Below, piece by piece: positions 36,796 through 45,061 of a DNA stretch of 64,000 nucleotides. This stretch comes from Aquidulcibacter sp. (GTDB taxonomy: Bacteria > Pseudomonadota > Alphaproteobacteria > Caulobacterales > Aquidulcibacteraceae). The notes below the pieces were generated by a model that ran no database searches, was not told where the DNA came from, and worked only from the letters and a program-made list of their open reading frames with translations. Position 1 is the first letter of the stretch. Each line of letters begins with the position of its first letter. Position numbers and translations under genes: made by a program. The stretch lies in assembly GCA_027532555.1 (NCBI GenBank), contig JAPZTJ010000007.1, positions 1 through 64,000 of the forward strand. The letters are read 5' to 3'.

Positions 36796-37149
36796 ATGAT
36801 CAAGCATGCGGCCTACCTTGGAACACTTATGGCATTGGGCTTTGCCTCAACAGGGCAAGCCCAAAGTGTCACGACCTATCGCTCTGACGGCGTCACTGCG
36901 CCGCAAGTGAAAGCGGAGGTGTGCCGGGAAAAGTCTCGTAAGGTGCGTGTCACGCGATCCAGTGATGCTTTGCCGCCAGCTGGCAGTTTTGTTGACACGA
37001 TTGAGCCCGTTGGTGGGGGCGTGCGTCTTGCCCCCGCTTCAACAGAAAGCCAGACAGTGCCGATAGCCATTCTTTATGATGTTCAGGCACCGCCACGTCA
37101 GAAACCCACACAGCGCAAATCCCGGCCAGAGCGCCAAAGGCGCAACTAA
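36796..37149 (+). CDS. Small secreted protein of unknown function
   Basis: This 117-residue protein has a signal peptide (MIKHAAYLGTLMALGFASTGQAQ) and an 85-residue mature part that ends very basic (QRKSRPERQRRN). I do not recognise it. The mature region is low in cysteine and has no metal motif. It lies between the PfkB kinase and the ABC system, so it may be co-expressed with either. Confidence 0.55.
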   Translation: MIKHAAYLGTLMALGFASTGQAQSVTTYRSDGVTAPQVKAEVCREKSRKVRVTRSSDALPPAGSFVDTIEPVGGGVRLAPASTESQTVPIAILYDVQAPPRQKPTQRKSRPERQRRN

Positions 37150-37227
37150 CGCTCGCAGCGGGCAACCCTTTCCCTGCGCCTGCTGGACGGCTAGAAAGCC
37201 CGACCTGCGAAGGGATAAAACGCCACT

Positions 37228-37959
37228 ATGCTGAAACTTGACGGGCTCACCAAGACCTATGCTGGCCAAAGGGGTGTGCGCTCTGTCAGCTTTGAGGTAG
37301 CCCCCGGCGAAGTGGTCGGGTTTATTGGTCCCAATGGCGCGGGCAAAACGACGACCCTACGAATGATCGCAGGCACGCTGGAGCCTGATCAAGGCGCAGT
37401 TCAGGTGCTAGGCCATGATGTGTGGTCAAACCGACAAGCTGCCCAAGCCCTGATGGGCTATTTGCCCGAACATGCGCCTTTGTATGACGACATGACCCCG
37501 CGCACCTATCTGGATTTCTTATTGTCCGCGCGAGGGGTGACGCGCAAACAGCGCCCAGAGTTCGTGTCTCAAGCGGCCATGAGGACGCAGATTGAGGATG
37601 TGCTGGATCGTCGGATTGAAGGGCTGTCGAAAGGCTATCGGCGGCGCGTCGCCCTGGCTGGTGCGCTCGCCCATGATCCACCCGTGCTGATCTTGGATGA
37701 ACCTAGCGATGGCCTCGACCCCAATCAAAAGCGGGTGACACGAGCCCTAATCCGCGAGCTCTCCCCCGGGCGGATTATCTTGATCTCAACCCATCAATTA
37801 GACGAAGTCGTCCATGTGTGCAGCCGATTGATCCTGATCGCGGATGGTCAGGTCCGCGCGGATCAAAGCCCTACAGACTTTGCCGCCCAAGACCAGAACG
37901 GGCAAATCGACGAGGTCTTTTATCGCCTCACCGTGCGGCCCGACGAGGCAGCAACATGA
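37228..37959 (+). CDS. ABC transporter ATP-binding protein (GldA-type)
   Basis: This 243-residue ATPase has Walker A GPNGAGKTTTLRM (about residues 34-46), the signature LSKGYRRRVALAG, Walker B VLILDEPSDGLDP and the switch region STHQLDEV. It is the first gene of a four-gene set whose members overlap by 4 bases: permease, GldG-like and DUF4340 proteins. The set resembles the GldA/GldF/GldG systems first described in Bacteroidetes gliding motility; in proteobacteria its role is not established. Confidence 0.88.
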   Translation: MLKLDGLTKTYAGQRGVRSVSFEVAPGEVVGFIGPNGAGKTTTLRMIAGTLEPDQGAVQVLGHDVWSNRQAAQALMGYLPEHAPLYDDMTPRTYLDFLLSARGVTRKQRPEFVSQAAMRTQIEDVLDRRIEGLSKGYRRRVALAGALAHDPPVLILDEPSDGLDPNQKRVTRALIRELSPGRIILISTHQLDEVVHVCSRLILIADGQVRADQSPTDFAAQDQNGQIDEVFYRLTVRPDEAAT

Positions 37960-38708
37960 TGGCCTTTTGGAATAGCTTTCTGGCCGTGTATCAGCGAGAG
38001 CTACGCCAAGATGGCGGCAACCCTCTAGCCTATGTCTTTGTGGCAAGTTTTGTCTCAGCCGCAATTTTATTGGCGTTTCAAGTCGGTGGACTGTTCGAAG
38101 CCGGTCGCGCCGAGCTGGTTGCTTTCTTTCAATTCCATCCTTGGCTGTTTGTTGTCCTCATGCCGGCCCTTAGCATGCGGGCCTGGAGTGATGAGGCACG
38201 GACCGGGACTTTGGAGACCCTACTGGCGCTGCCGGTTCCGACTGCTGCGCTTGTACTGGCAAAATTCATGGCGGCTTGGACCTTGGCGTGCCTGATGCTT
38301 GGATTGACGACGCCACTGTGGCTGGGCGTTGCATTGCTTGGCCCTGTCGATCATGGCGCGACGTTGACCGCTTATCTGGGCTCGTGCCTATTGGCTGGGG
38401 CCTATCTAGCGATCGGTATGGCAGCTTCTGCGGCCAGTCGCAGTCAGGTTTTAAGCTTCGTGATTGCCCTTGGCGTGTGCTTTCTGGCCACGGCTGCAGG
38501 CCTGCCCTTGGTGAGCAGCACGCTCGCCGCCTTTTTGCCCCTGCCATTGACCGAGACGCTCGCGTCCTTGTCCATGTTAGACGCGTTTTCAGGCTTTGAG
38601 CGTGGCGTGATTGAAGCCCGCGCGATCGTGTATTTTCTGGCCGTTATGGCTCTGGGTCTGTGCTTGACCGGGCTTTGGGTTGATAACAAACGTGGGGGAC
38701 TGCGGTGA
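37956..38708 (+). CDS. ABC-2 type permease (GldF-like)
   Basis: This 250-residue protein has six predicted helices beginning WNSFLAVYQRELRQ and the block AWSDEARTGTLETLLALPV, which is typical of ABC-2 and GldF-type permeases. It forms the membrane channel for the ATPase upstream (4-base overlap). ATG 37956 is preferred over the upstream frame start at 37818, which lies inside the ATPase gene in another frame. Confidence 0.88.
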   Translation: MMAFWNSFLAVYQRELRQDGGNPLAYVFVASFVSAAILLAFQVGGLFEAGRAELVAFFQFHPWLFVVLMPALSMRAWSDEARTGTLETLLALPVPTAALVLAKFMAAWTLACLMLGLTTPLWLGVALLGPVDHGATLTAYLGSCLLAGAYLAIGMAASAASRSQVLSFVIALGVCFLATAAGLPLVSSTLAAFLPLPLTETLASLSMLDAFSGFERGVIEARAIVYFLAVMALGLCLTGLWVDNKRGGLR

Positions 38709-40534
38709 AGCGTCCTCTGTTCACCCGCCTTGCGGCAGCACTCCTGTTTGTGTTGTTCGTCTGCAGCCAGTTAATCAGTCAAAACTGGCTAACTCAGGTG
38801 CGGCTCGATACGACACAAGACCAGCTCTACACGCTCTCAGCCGACACAAAAGTCGTGTTGCGCGACATGAAACAGCCAATCGAAGCACGGCTCTATCTCT
38901 CGCGCGACGCCTTAACGGAAGACCCTGTGATGCGTGGCTTTAGCCAGCGCATGGCAGACCTGCTTTCCGTCTATGCTGGCGAAGCCAACGGCCTGATCAA
39001 ATTGACCCAAGTCGATCCTACACCCTTTTCCCCCCAAGAGGATGAGGCTTTGAAGGCGGGCCTGACGCCCATCCCGGGCCCGCGTCCAGACGACGCCGCA
39101 GCGTATCTTGGGCTGGTGTTAAAAAGCCCCTATGGCCGACAGATGGTAATACCGTTGTTGAATCCATCCGACGAAGCTAGCCTCGAGTATAGCCTGACCC
39201 GTGCGGTGACGAAGTTACAACAGGCAGAGCCCATTCGCGTCGCGATGATCACCAGCCTTCCTTGGTTCATCACGACGGACCCAGTGCGCGGCGGTTTACG
39301 GCCGATAGCGGACCTTGCCAGCCTATTGATGCAGGAGACCGAACTCTCCCTCTTAAGCCCAGGTTTTCAGGCCATTCCCACCGCTACCGATGTCGTGATT
39401 GTGGCCCAGCCAGAGCCACTTACCGAGGCACAACAATTTGTGCTCGACCAATATGTTCTGAAAGGTGGGAAGCTTTTGTTGCTGCTAGACCCTGCCTCAA
39501 CGATTGCTCGCGATGGCGGCGGCGGGCCGCAGCAGGGCACGCAAGCCTTGGGTCGCTTACCTCAGAGTTGGGGCTTTAGTGTCCAAGGCGATGTGATCGC
39601 AGACCGCGCGTTTGCCTTGCCCGTACAGACCGGCCTTTCTGGGCGCGCCGCCATTGCCCCCCAGCCCCTCATCTTTCAAGTGCCCATCAGCGGCCTCAAT
39701 CAGGACCAAGCTGTCACGCGTAGCCTTAGCCAAGGCGTGCATGTGGCAACGCCGGGCGAGGTTGTGTCGCTGGGCCAGACAGGCACCAGCTTTACCCCTC
39801 TCCTTACCTCTTCGCCCGATACCATGCGCCTAGAAGCCAAACGCGCGTTATCGGGCTTGAGCCCTCTGGAGCTGGAGCTTGATTGGCAAAGCTCGGGCCA
39901 GCGTCAGGTCGTGGCGGCCGAAGTACGGGGTTCTTGGACAACGGCTTTTCCAAATGGCGATCCCGTCAATTCCGGTGCGAGCGCGATCACGCAAAGCGAG
40001 AATCCTAGCCAAATCCTTGTCTTTGGCGACGTCGATTTTCTCGCCGATAGCTTGTATATTGATGGCAGTGGCGCTGAGGCCGACAATGCGCGCCTAATCT
40101 TCAATAGCATTGACTATCTTGCTGGCCGATCTGCGCTTTTGGACCTTCGCTCTCGCACGCCACGTCCGCGCAATTTGGTCGTGGTTGAAAAGCTGCGGCA
40201 GGCGGCACAGACGCGCGTCTTGGAAGAAGAGCAAGCCTTGGAAAGCCGGCTTGAACTTGCTGAAACGCGGTTGAGAGAAATCGAAGCTAAAGAAGCAGCG
40301 AAAGACCTGATTACCTCTGAGGTGACGAATAGAGAACTCGCCCAAGTCCGCGAAGAAGTCCGCGACACCCGCACCCGTTTGCGCACGGTGCAGCAGGGAG
40401 TCCGTGAGGATGTCGCACGCATCAAGACCCGTCTCATGGTGATCCCGGGCATTGTGATCCCGTTACTGATCTTGCTGGCGGGGCTGTTGATCCAAGTCTT
40501 CAGACGTCGCAGACAGATGCGGCCCGCAGCATGA
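38705..40534 (+). CDS. GldG-family auxiliary protein of an ABC system
   Basis: This 609-residue protein has an N-terminal helix (FTRLAAALLFVLFVCSQLI), a large periplasmic region with QDQLYTLSADTKVVLRDM (the GldG/ABC_transp_aux start) and VLDQYVLKGGKLLLLLDP, a coiled coil (about residues 495-575), and a C-terminal helix (IPGIVIPLLILLAGLLIQV). This matches the auxiliary protein of GldFG-type transporters. Substrate unknown. It begins at GTG 38705 overlapping the permease by 4 bases and overlaps the DUF4340 gene by 4 bases. Confidence 0.86.
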   Translation: MKRPLFTRLAAALLFVLFVCSQLISQNWLTQVRLDTTQDQLYTLSADTKVVLRDMKQPIEARLYLSRDALTEDPVMRGFSQRMADLLSVYAGEANGLIKLTQVDPTPFSPQEDEALKAGLTPIPGPRPDDAAAYLGLVLKSPYGRQMVIPLLNPSDEASLEYSLTRAVTKLQQAEPIRVAMITSLPWFITTDPVRGGLRPIADLASLLMQETELSLLSPGFQAIPTATDVVIVAQPEPLTEAQQFVLDQYVLKGGKLLLLLDPASTIARDGGGGPQQGTQALGRLPQSWGFSVQGDVIADRAFALPVQTGLSGRAAIAPQPLIFQVPISGLNQDQAVTRSLSQGVHVATPGEVVSLGQTGTSFTPLLTSSPDTMRLEAKRALSGLSPLELELDWQSSGQRQVVAAEVRGSWTTAFPNGDPVNSGASAITQSENPSQILVFGDVDFLADSLYIDGSGAEADNARLIFNSIDYLAGRSALLDLRSRTPRPRNLVVVEKLRQAAQTRVLEEEQALESRLELAETRLREIEAKEAAKDLITSEVTNRELAQVREEVRDTRTRLRTVQQGVREDVARIKTRLMVIPGIVIPLLILLAGLLIQVFRRRRQMRPAA

Positions 40535-41538
40535 CTAAGCCCAGCTTGACACCCGGCGATCTGAAACGGCGCGATGTTTTAATCCGCTTGGCCAGCGTCT
40601 GTGCCGGTGGAGTGGGCCTTAGCTATGCCGCACAAACCTTAAAGCCTGGCGGCAGGCCGGGGGAGCAAAAGTCAGGTAAGGTGTTTCCGAACCTGGCCAA
40701 ACAAGCATCCAACGTCACCCGGATTAGCCTGATCAGTCGAAGCAGCCAGTTTGAATTGGTGAAGGCCGAAGCGGGCTGGGTCCTGCCACAGTCTGACTTT
40801 CACCCCGTGGCGAACAATACCTTAAGCGGCTTGATCAAGGCACTAACAGACGTGCGCTATGTCCGCACCCTGCCGCCGCCGACCCAGCTCGACGCCCAAG
40901 TGAGCCAGATTGCGCCGCTTAAAGGCGGAGACGGCGTTTTGATAAGCTTGGAAACCAAGGATACGGCCCAAGTCGCCACTGTGACCCTAGCCCGACGCGG
41001 CGAGATGACACTGGCCCAACTAAAGGGCGATGAGGCACTTTATGAAATCAGCACGGTCGATTGGCCGCCTTTGGACAGCCCAAAAGCTTGGCTTGATCTC
41101 CCCAAGTTCGACATCGCGCCCGAGCGCATCGCCACGGTCGAACTGATCCGCCCTAAGCAAAACCGTCTTGATATCGTGCGTAGGCCGGATGGTGGCTTCG
41201 CCCCTGTTGGTGGAACGCCCAGCCCAATTGTCACGGATATCGCCCTGATCCTTAGTCGCTTAGAGCCACAGGCTGTTATGGCGGCAACCAAGCTTAGGGG
41301 CGCGCCAGCATTTAGCCATAGCACAAGCCTGAAGTCAGGCTTGATCATCACCTTGGACGGGTTTGAAAGTGCCGGCCGGTTTTGGGTCAAGGTACGCACC
41401 GATACCAGCAAGGCTGCAAGCCCTGAGGAAGGCGAGCGTTGGACCACGCAAACCAGCAGCTGGGCTTATGCAATCCCACCCAGTTTCTGGACCCAGCTCA
41501 TGACCCCAACCCTCTCGCTCCTGCAGGCAAGTCCTTAG
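40531..41538 (+). CDS. DUF4340-domain protein
   Basis: This 335-residue protein has an N-terminal RR-containing hydrophobic segment (KRRDVLIRLASVCAGGVGLS) that anchors it or leads it out, then beta-rich DUF4340-like repeats (FELVKAEAGWVLP, then LDIVRRPDGGFAPVGG). DUF4340 proteins are regular partners of GldF/GldG-type ABC systems and are thought to sit in the periplasm. It is the last gene of the set, 81 bases ahead of ccmC. Confidence 0.8.
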   Translation: MTKPSLTPGDLKRRDVLIRLASVCAGGVGLSYAAQTLKPGGRPGEQKSGKVFPNLAKQASNVTRISLISRSSQFELVKAEAGWVLPQSDFHPVANNTLSGLIKALTDVRYVRTLPPPTQLDAQVSQIAPLKGGDGVLISLETKDTAQVATVTLARRGEMTLAQLKGDEALYEISTVDWPPLDSPKAWLDLPKFDIAPERIATVELIRPKQNRLDIVRRPDGGFAPVGGTPSPIVTDIALILSRLEPQAVMAATKLRGAPAFSHSTSLKSGLIITLDGFESAGRFWVKVRTDTSKAASPEEGERWTTQTSSWAYAIPPSFWTQLMTPTLSLLQASP

Positions 41539-41619
41539 CCAAATGGTCGCCGCAACGTGCTGCTTCTGATGAAGGCCAACCGCTGGACCTGATGGCGTGT
41601 GCGTTCTAACTGAGGAACT

Positions 41620-42339
41620 ATGATTTCTGGCTTCGCAAACCCACAACGCTTTTTGGGCCTCAGCAACTGGCTGTTGCCGATTACGATTGTGCTGGCGGTA
41701 ATTGTTTCCGCCGTCGGCGTGATTTGGTCGATGGTCTATGCTCCGGCCGACTATCAGCAAGGCGAGACGGCACGGATTATGTATATCCATGTGCCATCGG
41801 CTTGGATTGCCGTGGGTGCTTATACCGGCATGGCGATTGGCAGCGTTTCCTTTCTGGTTTGGGGCCATGCTTTGGGCGATATTGCCGCGAAAGTGATGGC
41901 ACCGATTGGTGCCGCCTTTACCGCTCTTTGCCTAGCGACTGGGTCCATCTGGGGCCGCCCGACTTGGGGAACCTGGTGGGAATGGGATGGCCGATTGACC
42001 TCTGTTTTGGTGCTCTTCTTTCTCTATTTGGGCTATATGGCGCTGCGCAGCGCGTTGGATGAAACCGGCAAAGCGTCAAAAGCGGCTGCCATCCTGTGCT
42101 TGGTCGGCACAATCAATATTCCCATCATCCGGTTTTCAGTTGAGTGGTGGAACACCTTGCATCAAAAGGCCTCTATCATTCGCGCCGGGGGCCCAAGCCT
42201 TGACCCCAGCTTGCTACATCCCCTTCTTGTGATGGGTGTCGCCTATCTCTTGATCTTCGCCGCCTTGACCTTGGCCGCGATGCGCGCTGAAATCTGGAAG
42301 CGCTCTGCAGATGCGATCCAGGCGAGGCTCCAAGCATGA
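41620..42339 (+). CDS. ccmC: CcmC, heme transporter subunit for cytochrome c maturation
   Basis: This 239-residue six-helix protein presents heme to CcmE. It carries the tryptophan-rich segment LATGSIWGRPTWGTWWEWDGRLTS (about residues 106-129) and two conserved His, one early (YIHVPSAW) and one late (WWNTLHQKAS). It heads the ccmC-ccmD-ccmG run with 4-base overlaps and lies 81 bases after the DUF4340 gene. CcmE, CcmF and CcmH are not in the window. Confidence 0.95.
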   Translation: MISGFANPQRFLGLSNWLLPITIVLAVIVSAVGVIWSMVYAPADYQQGETARIMYIHVPSAWIAVGAYTGMAIGSVSFLVWGHALGDIAAKVMAPIGAAFTALCLATGSIWGRPTWGTWWEWDGRLTSVLVLFFLYLGYMALRSALDETGKASKAAAILCLVGTINIPIIRFSVEWWNTLHQKASIIRAGGPSLDPSLLHPLLVMGVAYLLIFAALTLAAMRAEIWKRSADAIQARLQA

Positions 42340-42527
42340 CGCCGCAGTTTGCCAACCTTTCTGAATTCCTAGCCATGGGCGGCTATGCCGGCTTTGTATT
42401 CGGGGCTTGGGGTTTGAGCTTAGCTGTTATCGCGGGGCTTATTGTTCGTGCCATTCTGGCAGGCAAACATCAGAAAGCCCGCCTCGAAGCATTGCGCCAA
42501 GAAAAGGACGCGAGCACAAACCCATGA
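42336..42527 (+). CDS. ccmD: CcmD, small heme-exporter accessory protein
   Basis: This 63-residue protein has one transmembrane helix (GGYAGFVFGAWGLSLAVIAGL) and a charged cytoplasmic tail (RLEALRQEKDAS). It links CcmC and CcmE in heme transfer. The sequence is typical of CcmD: a FLAMGGYAGFV start and a single helix. The 4-base overlaps with ccmC and ccmG support the call. Confidence 0.88.
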   Translation: MTPQFANLSEFLAMGGYAGFVFGAWGLSLAVIAGLIVRAILAGKHQKARLEALRQEKDASTNP

Positions 42528-43069
42528 GCGCAGAGCCCAAAACCAATCGCCTGATGGCGTTTCTGCCGCTCGCTTTGTTCCTAGCTTTAGCGGGACTTTT
42601 TGTTTGGGCCATGTTTGGCCAAAGAGTTGACCGTCACGCCAGCGCTCTGATCGGCAAGCCCGTACCCCCGATCGTGTTGCCAGATATGGCCGGCAATACC
42701 CTCGACCTGGCGAGCTACAAGGGGCGCGCCGTTATTTTAAACGTTTATGCTTCGTGGTGCGCGCCATGTCGGGTCGAACACCCGATGCTTCTGCAATTGG
42801 CCAAGGACAAGCGCTTTGTCGTGATCGGCCTCGCGTACCGCGACGATCCCAGCAAAACGCAAGCCTATCTTGAAGAATTGGGTGACCCTTACGCCCAGAC
42901 CGGCATTGATCGACAAGGGGCTGCTGGGGTGCAATTGGGCTTAGGTGGCGTGCCGGAAACCTATGTCATCAGCGCCAAGGGCATTGTCTTGACTAGGCAT
43001 CAGGGCGAAATCACGCCGAAGATAGCGGGCGAATTAGCGCAATTGGCGGCGCGTAATTCAACTCCCTAA
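42524..43069 (+). CDS. ccmG: CcmG/DsbE thiol-disulfide reductase
   Basis: This 181-residue protein reduces apocytochrome c cysteines in the periplasm. It has an N-terminal anchor (LMAFLPLALFLALAGLFVWAM) and the active site NVYASWCAPCRVEHPM, with the WCAPC pair typical of CcmG. GVPETYVI gives the cis-proline, and TYV is preceded by the family's GLGGV. It starts in an ATGA overlap with ccmD; longer open-frame starts lie inside ccmD and are rejected. It is a likely functional partner of the distant ccmA/ccmB and tlpA. Confidence 0.93.
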   Translation: MSAEPKTNRLMAFLPLALFLALAGLFVWAMFGQRVDRHASALIGKPVPPIVLPDMAGNTLDLASYKGRAVILNVYASWCAPCRVEHPMLLQLAKDKRFVVIGLAYRDDPSKTQAYLEELGDPYAQTGIDRQGAAGVQLGLGGVPETYVISAKGIVLTRHQGEITPKIAGELAQLAARNSTP

Positions 43070-43145
43070 TCTAGGCTGCTTGGGGCAGGTTCACGTCGAA
43101 ATTTGTTCGTAAATCATTAACGCGACGCAGATTAGCCCTGACGTC

Positions 43146-43418
43146 ATGAAAGTTGATCCGCCTCTTTTTCCGCAATCTCTTGGTCAATCACCTGCTCCTG
43201 TCCGCACTTCAGCAGACACCACTGAGGCGCGCAAGGCGTTTGCAGCCCTATTGAGTGCCGCCAATCAACGTTCAAGCCTGCCACGCGCGCCATCAGCGGA
43301 TACCCCGCCAGCCCAACCTAATTCGGCTACCAATTCAGCACCTTCCGTCAAAGCCGAAGAGTCAGCCACCCTAACTGGCTTGGCCCGCCCCGGCCGCGTG
43401 ATCGACATCCGCGTCTAA
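43146..43418 (+). CDS. Small protein of unknown function before the flagellin genes
   Basis: I do not recognise this 90-residue protein. It is rich in Pro, Ser and Ala, likely disordered in the middle, with a short possible helix (TEARKAFAALLSAANQ) near residues 25-40 and a hydrophobic/basic end (LARPGRVIDIRV). It lies 183 bases before the mini-flagellin and could have a flagellar role, but that is based only on position. A weak CtrA-like half-site (TTCG-N7-TTAAC at 43106-43121) lies upstream. Confidence 0.5.
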   Translation: MKVDPPLFPQSLGQSPAPVRTSADTTEARKAFAALLSAANQRSSLPRAPSADTPPAQPNSATNSAPSVKAEESATLTGLARPGRVIDIRV

Positions 43419-43601
43419 AGGTAAAAATCGACTAAAATCCGATTCAATTCAGAATTAAATTAATCTCAAATCAAGCTCGAACTTAGCTCAATATCTCCCA
43501 ATTCTGCGGACGGTTTCTTTGTAACCTATGGGTAATATCGCCCTCGGTTACAGCAACCAAGCGCCCGAATGGCGTTCAACTGCTTGATGAAGGATCATAC
43601 A

Positions 43602-43976
43602 ATGATTGGCATCAACTCCAGCTTAGGGCCGATACCGGCCTTACAGCTGCAGGTCGCAGCCCGCAGTGACCCGTCCAACAAGGATTGGGACGGCATGCGC
43701 GCTCGCGACGCTTCGTCAGACAATGGCCATGTGGCCATTGAGCTTGATCTGACTGTGCCTAGAAGCCTGCCTGACAAACCAGCCAAAGCGCACCACATGG
43801 ACTTCCTATCTCAGATGGAAGCGATCCTAGAGGCCACATCAGAGCAGGAAACCACAAGTGACCTATCGACCGATTCTGCTCGCCTACAAGCGCTGCAGAT
43901 CCGTCAACAATTGGAGTTACAGCCTCACGGGATCGCCAATCGCGCATCCCAACTTGCGCTTGCTCTGTTCCGCTAG
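43602..43976 (+). CDS. Mini-flagellin retaining only terminal D0-like segments
   Basis: This 124-residue protein is related to the two full flagellins in the window. Its start MIGINSSLGPIPALQ lines up with MISVNTNIGAMAAVQ, and a DNGxV pattern recurs at about residue 40. The last 58 residues (DFLSQMEAIL ... LQALQIRQQL ... ALALFR) align without a gap to the last 58 of the 52573-53397 flagellin (EFVSKLSDAL ... LQSLQVKQQL ... ALSLFR). About 150 residues of the middle, including the D1 region, are missing and replaced by about 20. The N-terminal segment has gained prolines that would break the usual helix. The frame is intact with an AGGA site before ATG 43602; an in-frame ATG lies at 43569. It may be a specialised assembly or regulatory protein, or a gene in decay. 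Confidence 0.75.
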   Translation: MIGINSSLGPIPALQLQVAARSDPSNKDWDGMRARDASSDNGHVAIELDLTVPRSLPDKPAKAHHMDFLSQMEAILEATSEQETTSDLSTDSARLQALQIRQQLELQPHGIANRASQLALALFR

Positions 43977-44169
43977 CCTCGGCTGACTTCACACCCTCTT
44001 TGTATGCGTGCCTTCGATAGTTCCACCATGTCGACCCGCGTCGGCGTGTATGGGGGCGGCTGTCCGCACCCATGGACTGAGCGAAGCTTCCCATAAACAG
44101 GGCCATAGAGCCCATTTCAGCAACGCGTGACTTAAAGTCAAACCAATTGCTAAATGCAAGGAGATCACA

Positions 44170-44994
44170 ATGATCAGTGTCAACACCAATATCGGTGCCA
44201 TGGCTGCCGTTCAAAACCTCAAACAAACAGGCGTGCAGCTTCAACAAACTCAATCTGCCATCTCAACCGGCAAGAAAATTGCCAATGTTCGCGACAATGG
44301 AGCGGTTTGGGTCATTGCCAATAAGATGACCACCGATGTGGAAGCCTATAGCCGCGTGCGTGAGTCAAATGACCGGGCCAATGCCATTCTAGATACCGCC
44401 ATAGCCGCCGGCGAAGGGGTGATGGAATTGCTCAATGAAATGAAGGCAAAAGCATTGGCGGGCACCCAATCGGGTCTGTCGGCTAGCTCACAAGCCGCTT
44501 TGGCAGCTGACTTCGCCCAATTGCGCGACCAAATCACAACCATCGTTGCCAATGCTTCCTTTGACGGGACCAATATGGTCAGGGCCACACCCGATAGCGC
44601 CATTGCCTTGGGGGATTCCTCTGGCGGCAATGGCATTACAATCGCGGGTGCGAACTTGAGTTTAGGCGGCGGTGTCGTGACCGTCACGGGAACCTCAGCG
44701 GTTGATTCAACGGTCAATGCCACGACGGCCCTTGGGCTCGTCAATGCATCAATCACCGCGGTGGGGACACAATTGGCCACCTGGGGTGCCGCTGCAAAGC
44801 GGCTACAAGTGCAAGGTACCTTCGTCAGCAAGCTGCAAGATGCCTTGAAAACCGGGATTGGTTCACTTGTTGACGCCGACTTGTCGGCTGAGAGCGCCAA
44901 ACTCCAATCCTTGCAAGTAAAACAACAATTGGGGATCCAGGCCCTTTCCATCGCCAACTCGGGCACTTCTGCGGCTTTGTCGCTGTTTCGCTAA
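44170..44994 (+). CDS. Flagellin
   Basis: This 274-residue flagellin forms the helical filament. It has the conserved N-terminal D0/D1 (MISVNTNIGAMAAVQNL, then ISTGKKIANVRDNGAVW) and C-terminal D1/D0 (DLSAESAKLQSLQVKQQLGIQALSIANSG, ending SLFR), joined by a short variable region (about residues 140-190) typical of Caulobacter-type FljK/FljL flagellins. AAGGAG sits 8 bases before the start. It is very similar to the copy at 52573-53397. A 14-bp hairpin follows at 45031-45061. I did not find a convincing sigma-54 promoter by eye. Confidence 0.93.
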   Translation: MISVNTNIGAMAAVQNLKQTGVQLQQTQSAISTGKKIANVRDNGAVWVIANKMTTDVEAYSRVRESNDRANAILDTAIAAGEGVMELLNEMKAKALAGTQSGLSASSQAALAADFAQLRDQITTIVANASFDGTNMVRATPDSAIALGDSSGGNGITIAGANLSLGGGVVTVTGTSAVDSTVNATTALGLVNASITAVGTQLATWGAAAKRLQVQGTFVSKLQDALKTGIGSLVDADLSAESAKLQSLQVKQQLGIQALSIANSGTSAALSLFR

Positions 44995-45030
44995 GGCGCA
45001 ACCCTCAGACTGATTAGACCCGTCCAAAGG

Positions 45031-45061
45031 CCCGGATGATTGCCTGAGGCAGTCGTCCGGG
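45031..45061 (+). terminator. Long hairpin after the first flagellin gene
   Basis: Positions 45031-45044 pair with 45048-45061 over 14 bp (two G-T pairs) across a 3-base TGA loop. It starts 36 bases after the flagellin stop. It lacks a T-run but is long and stable enough to act as a terminator or mRNA-protecting end. Confidence 0.55.

Noticed and set aside
43977..44169. Sigma-54 promoter before the flagellins
   Set aside because: No TGGC/TTGC pair with correct spacing was found in this interval or in 52238-52572. A TTGCT at about 44147 has no matching -24 element.
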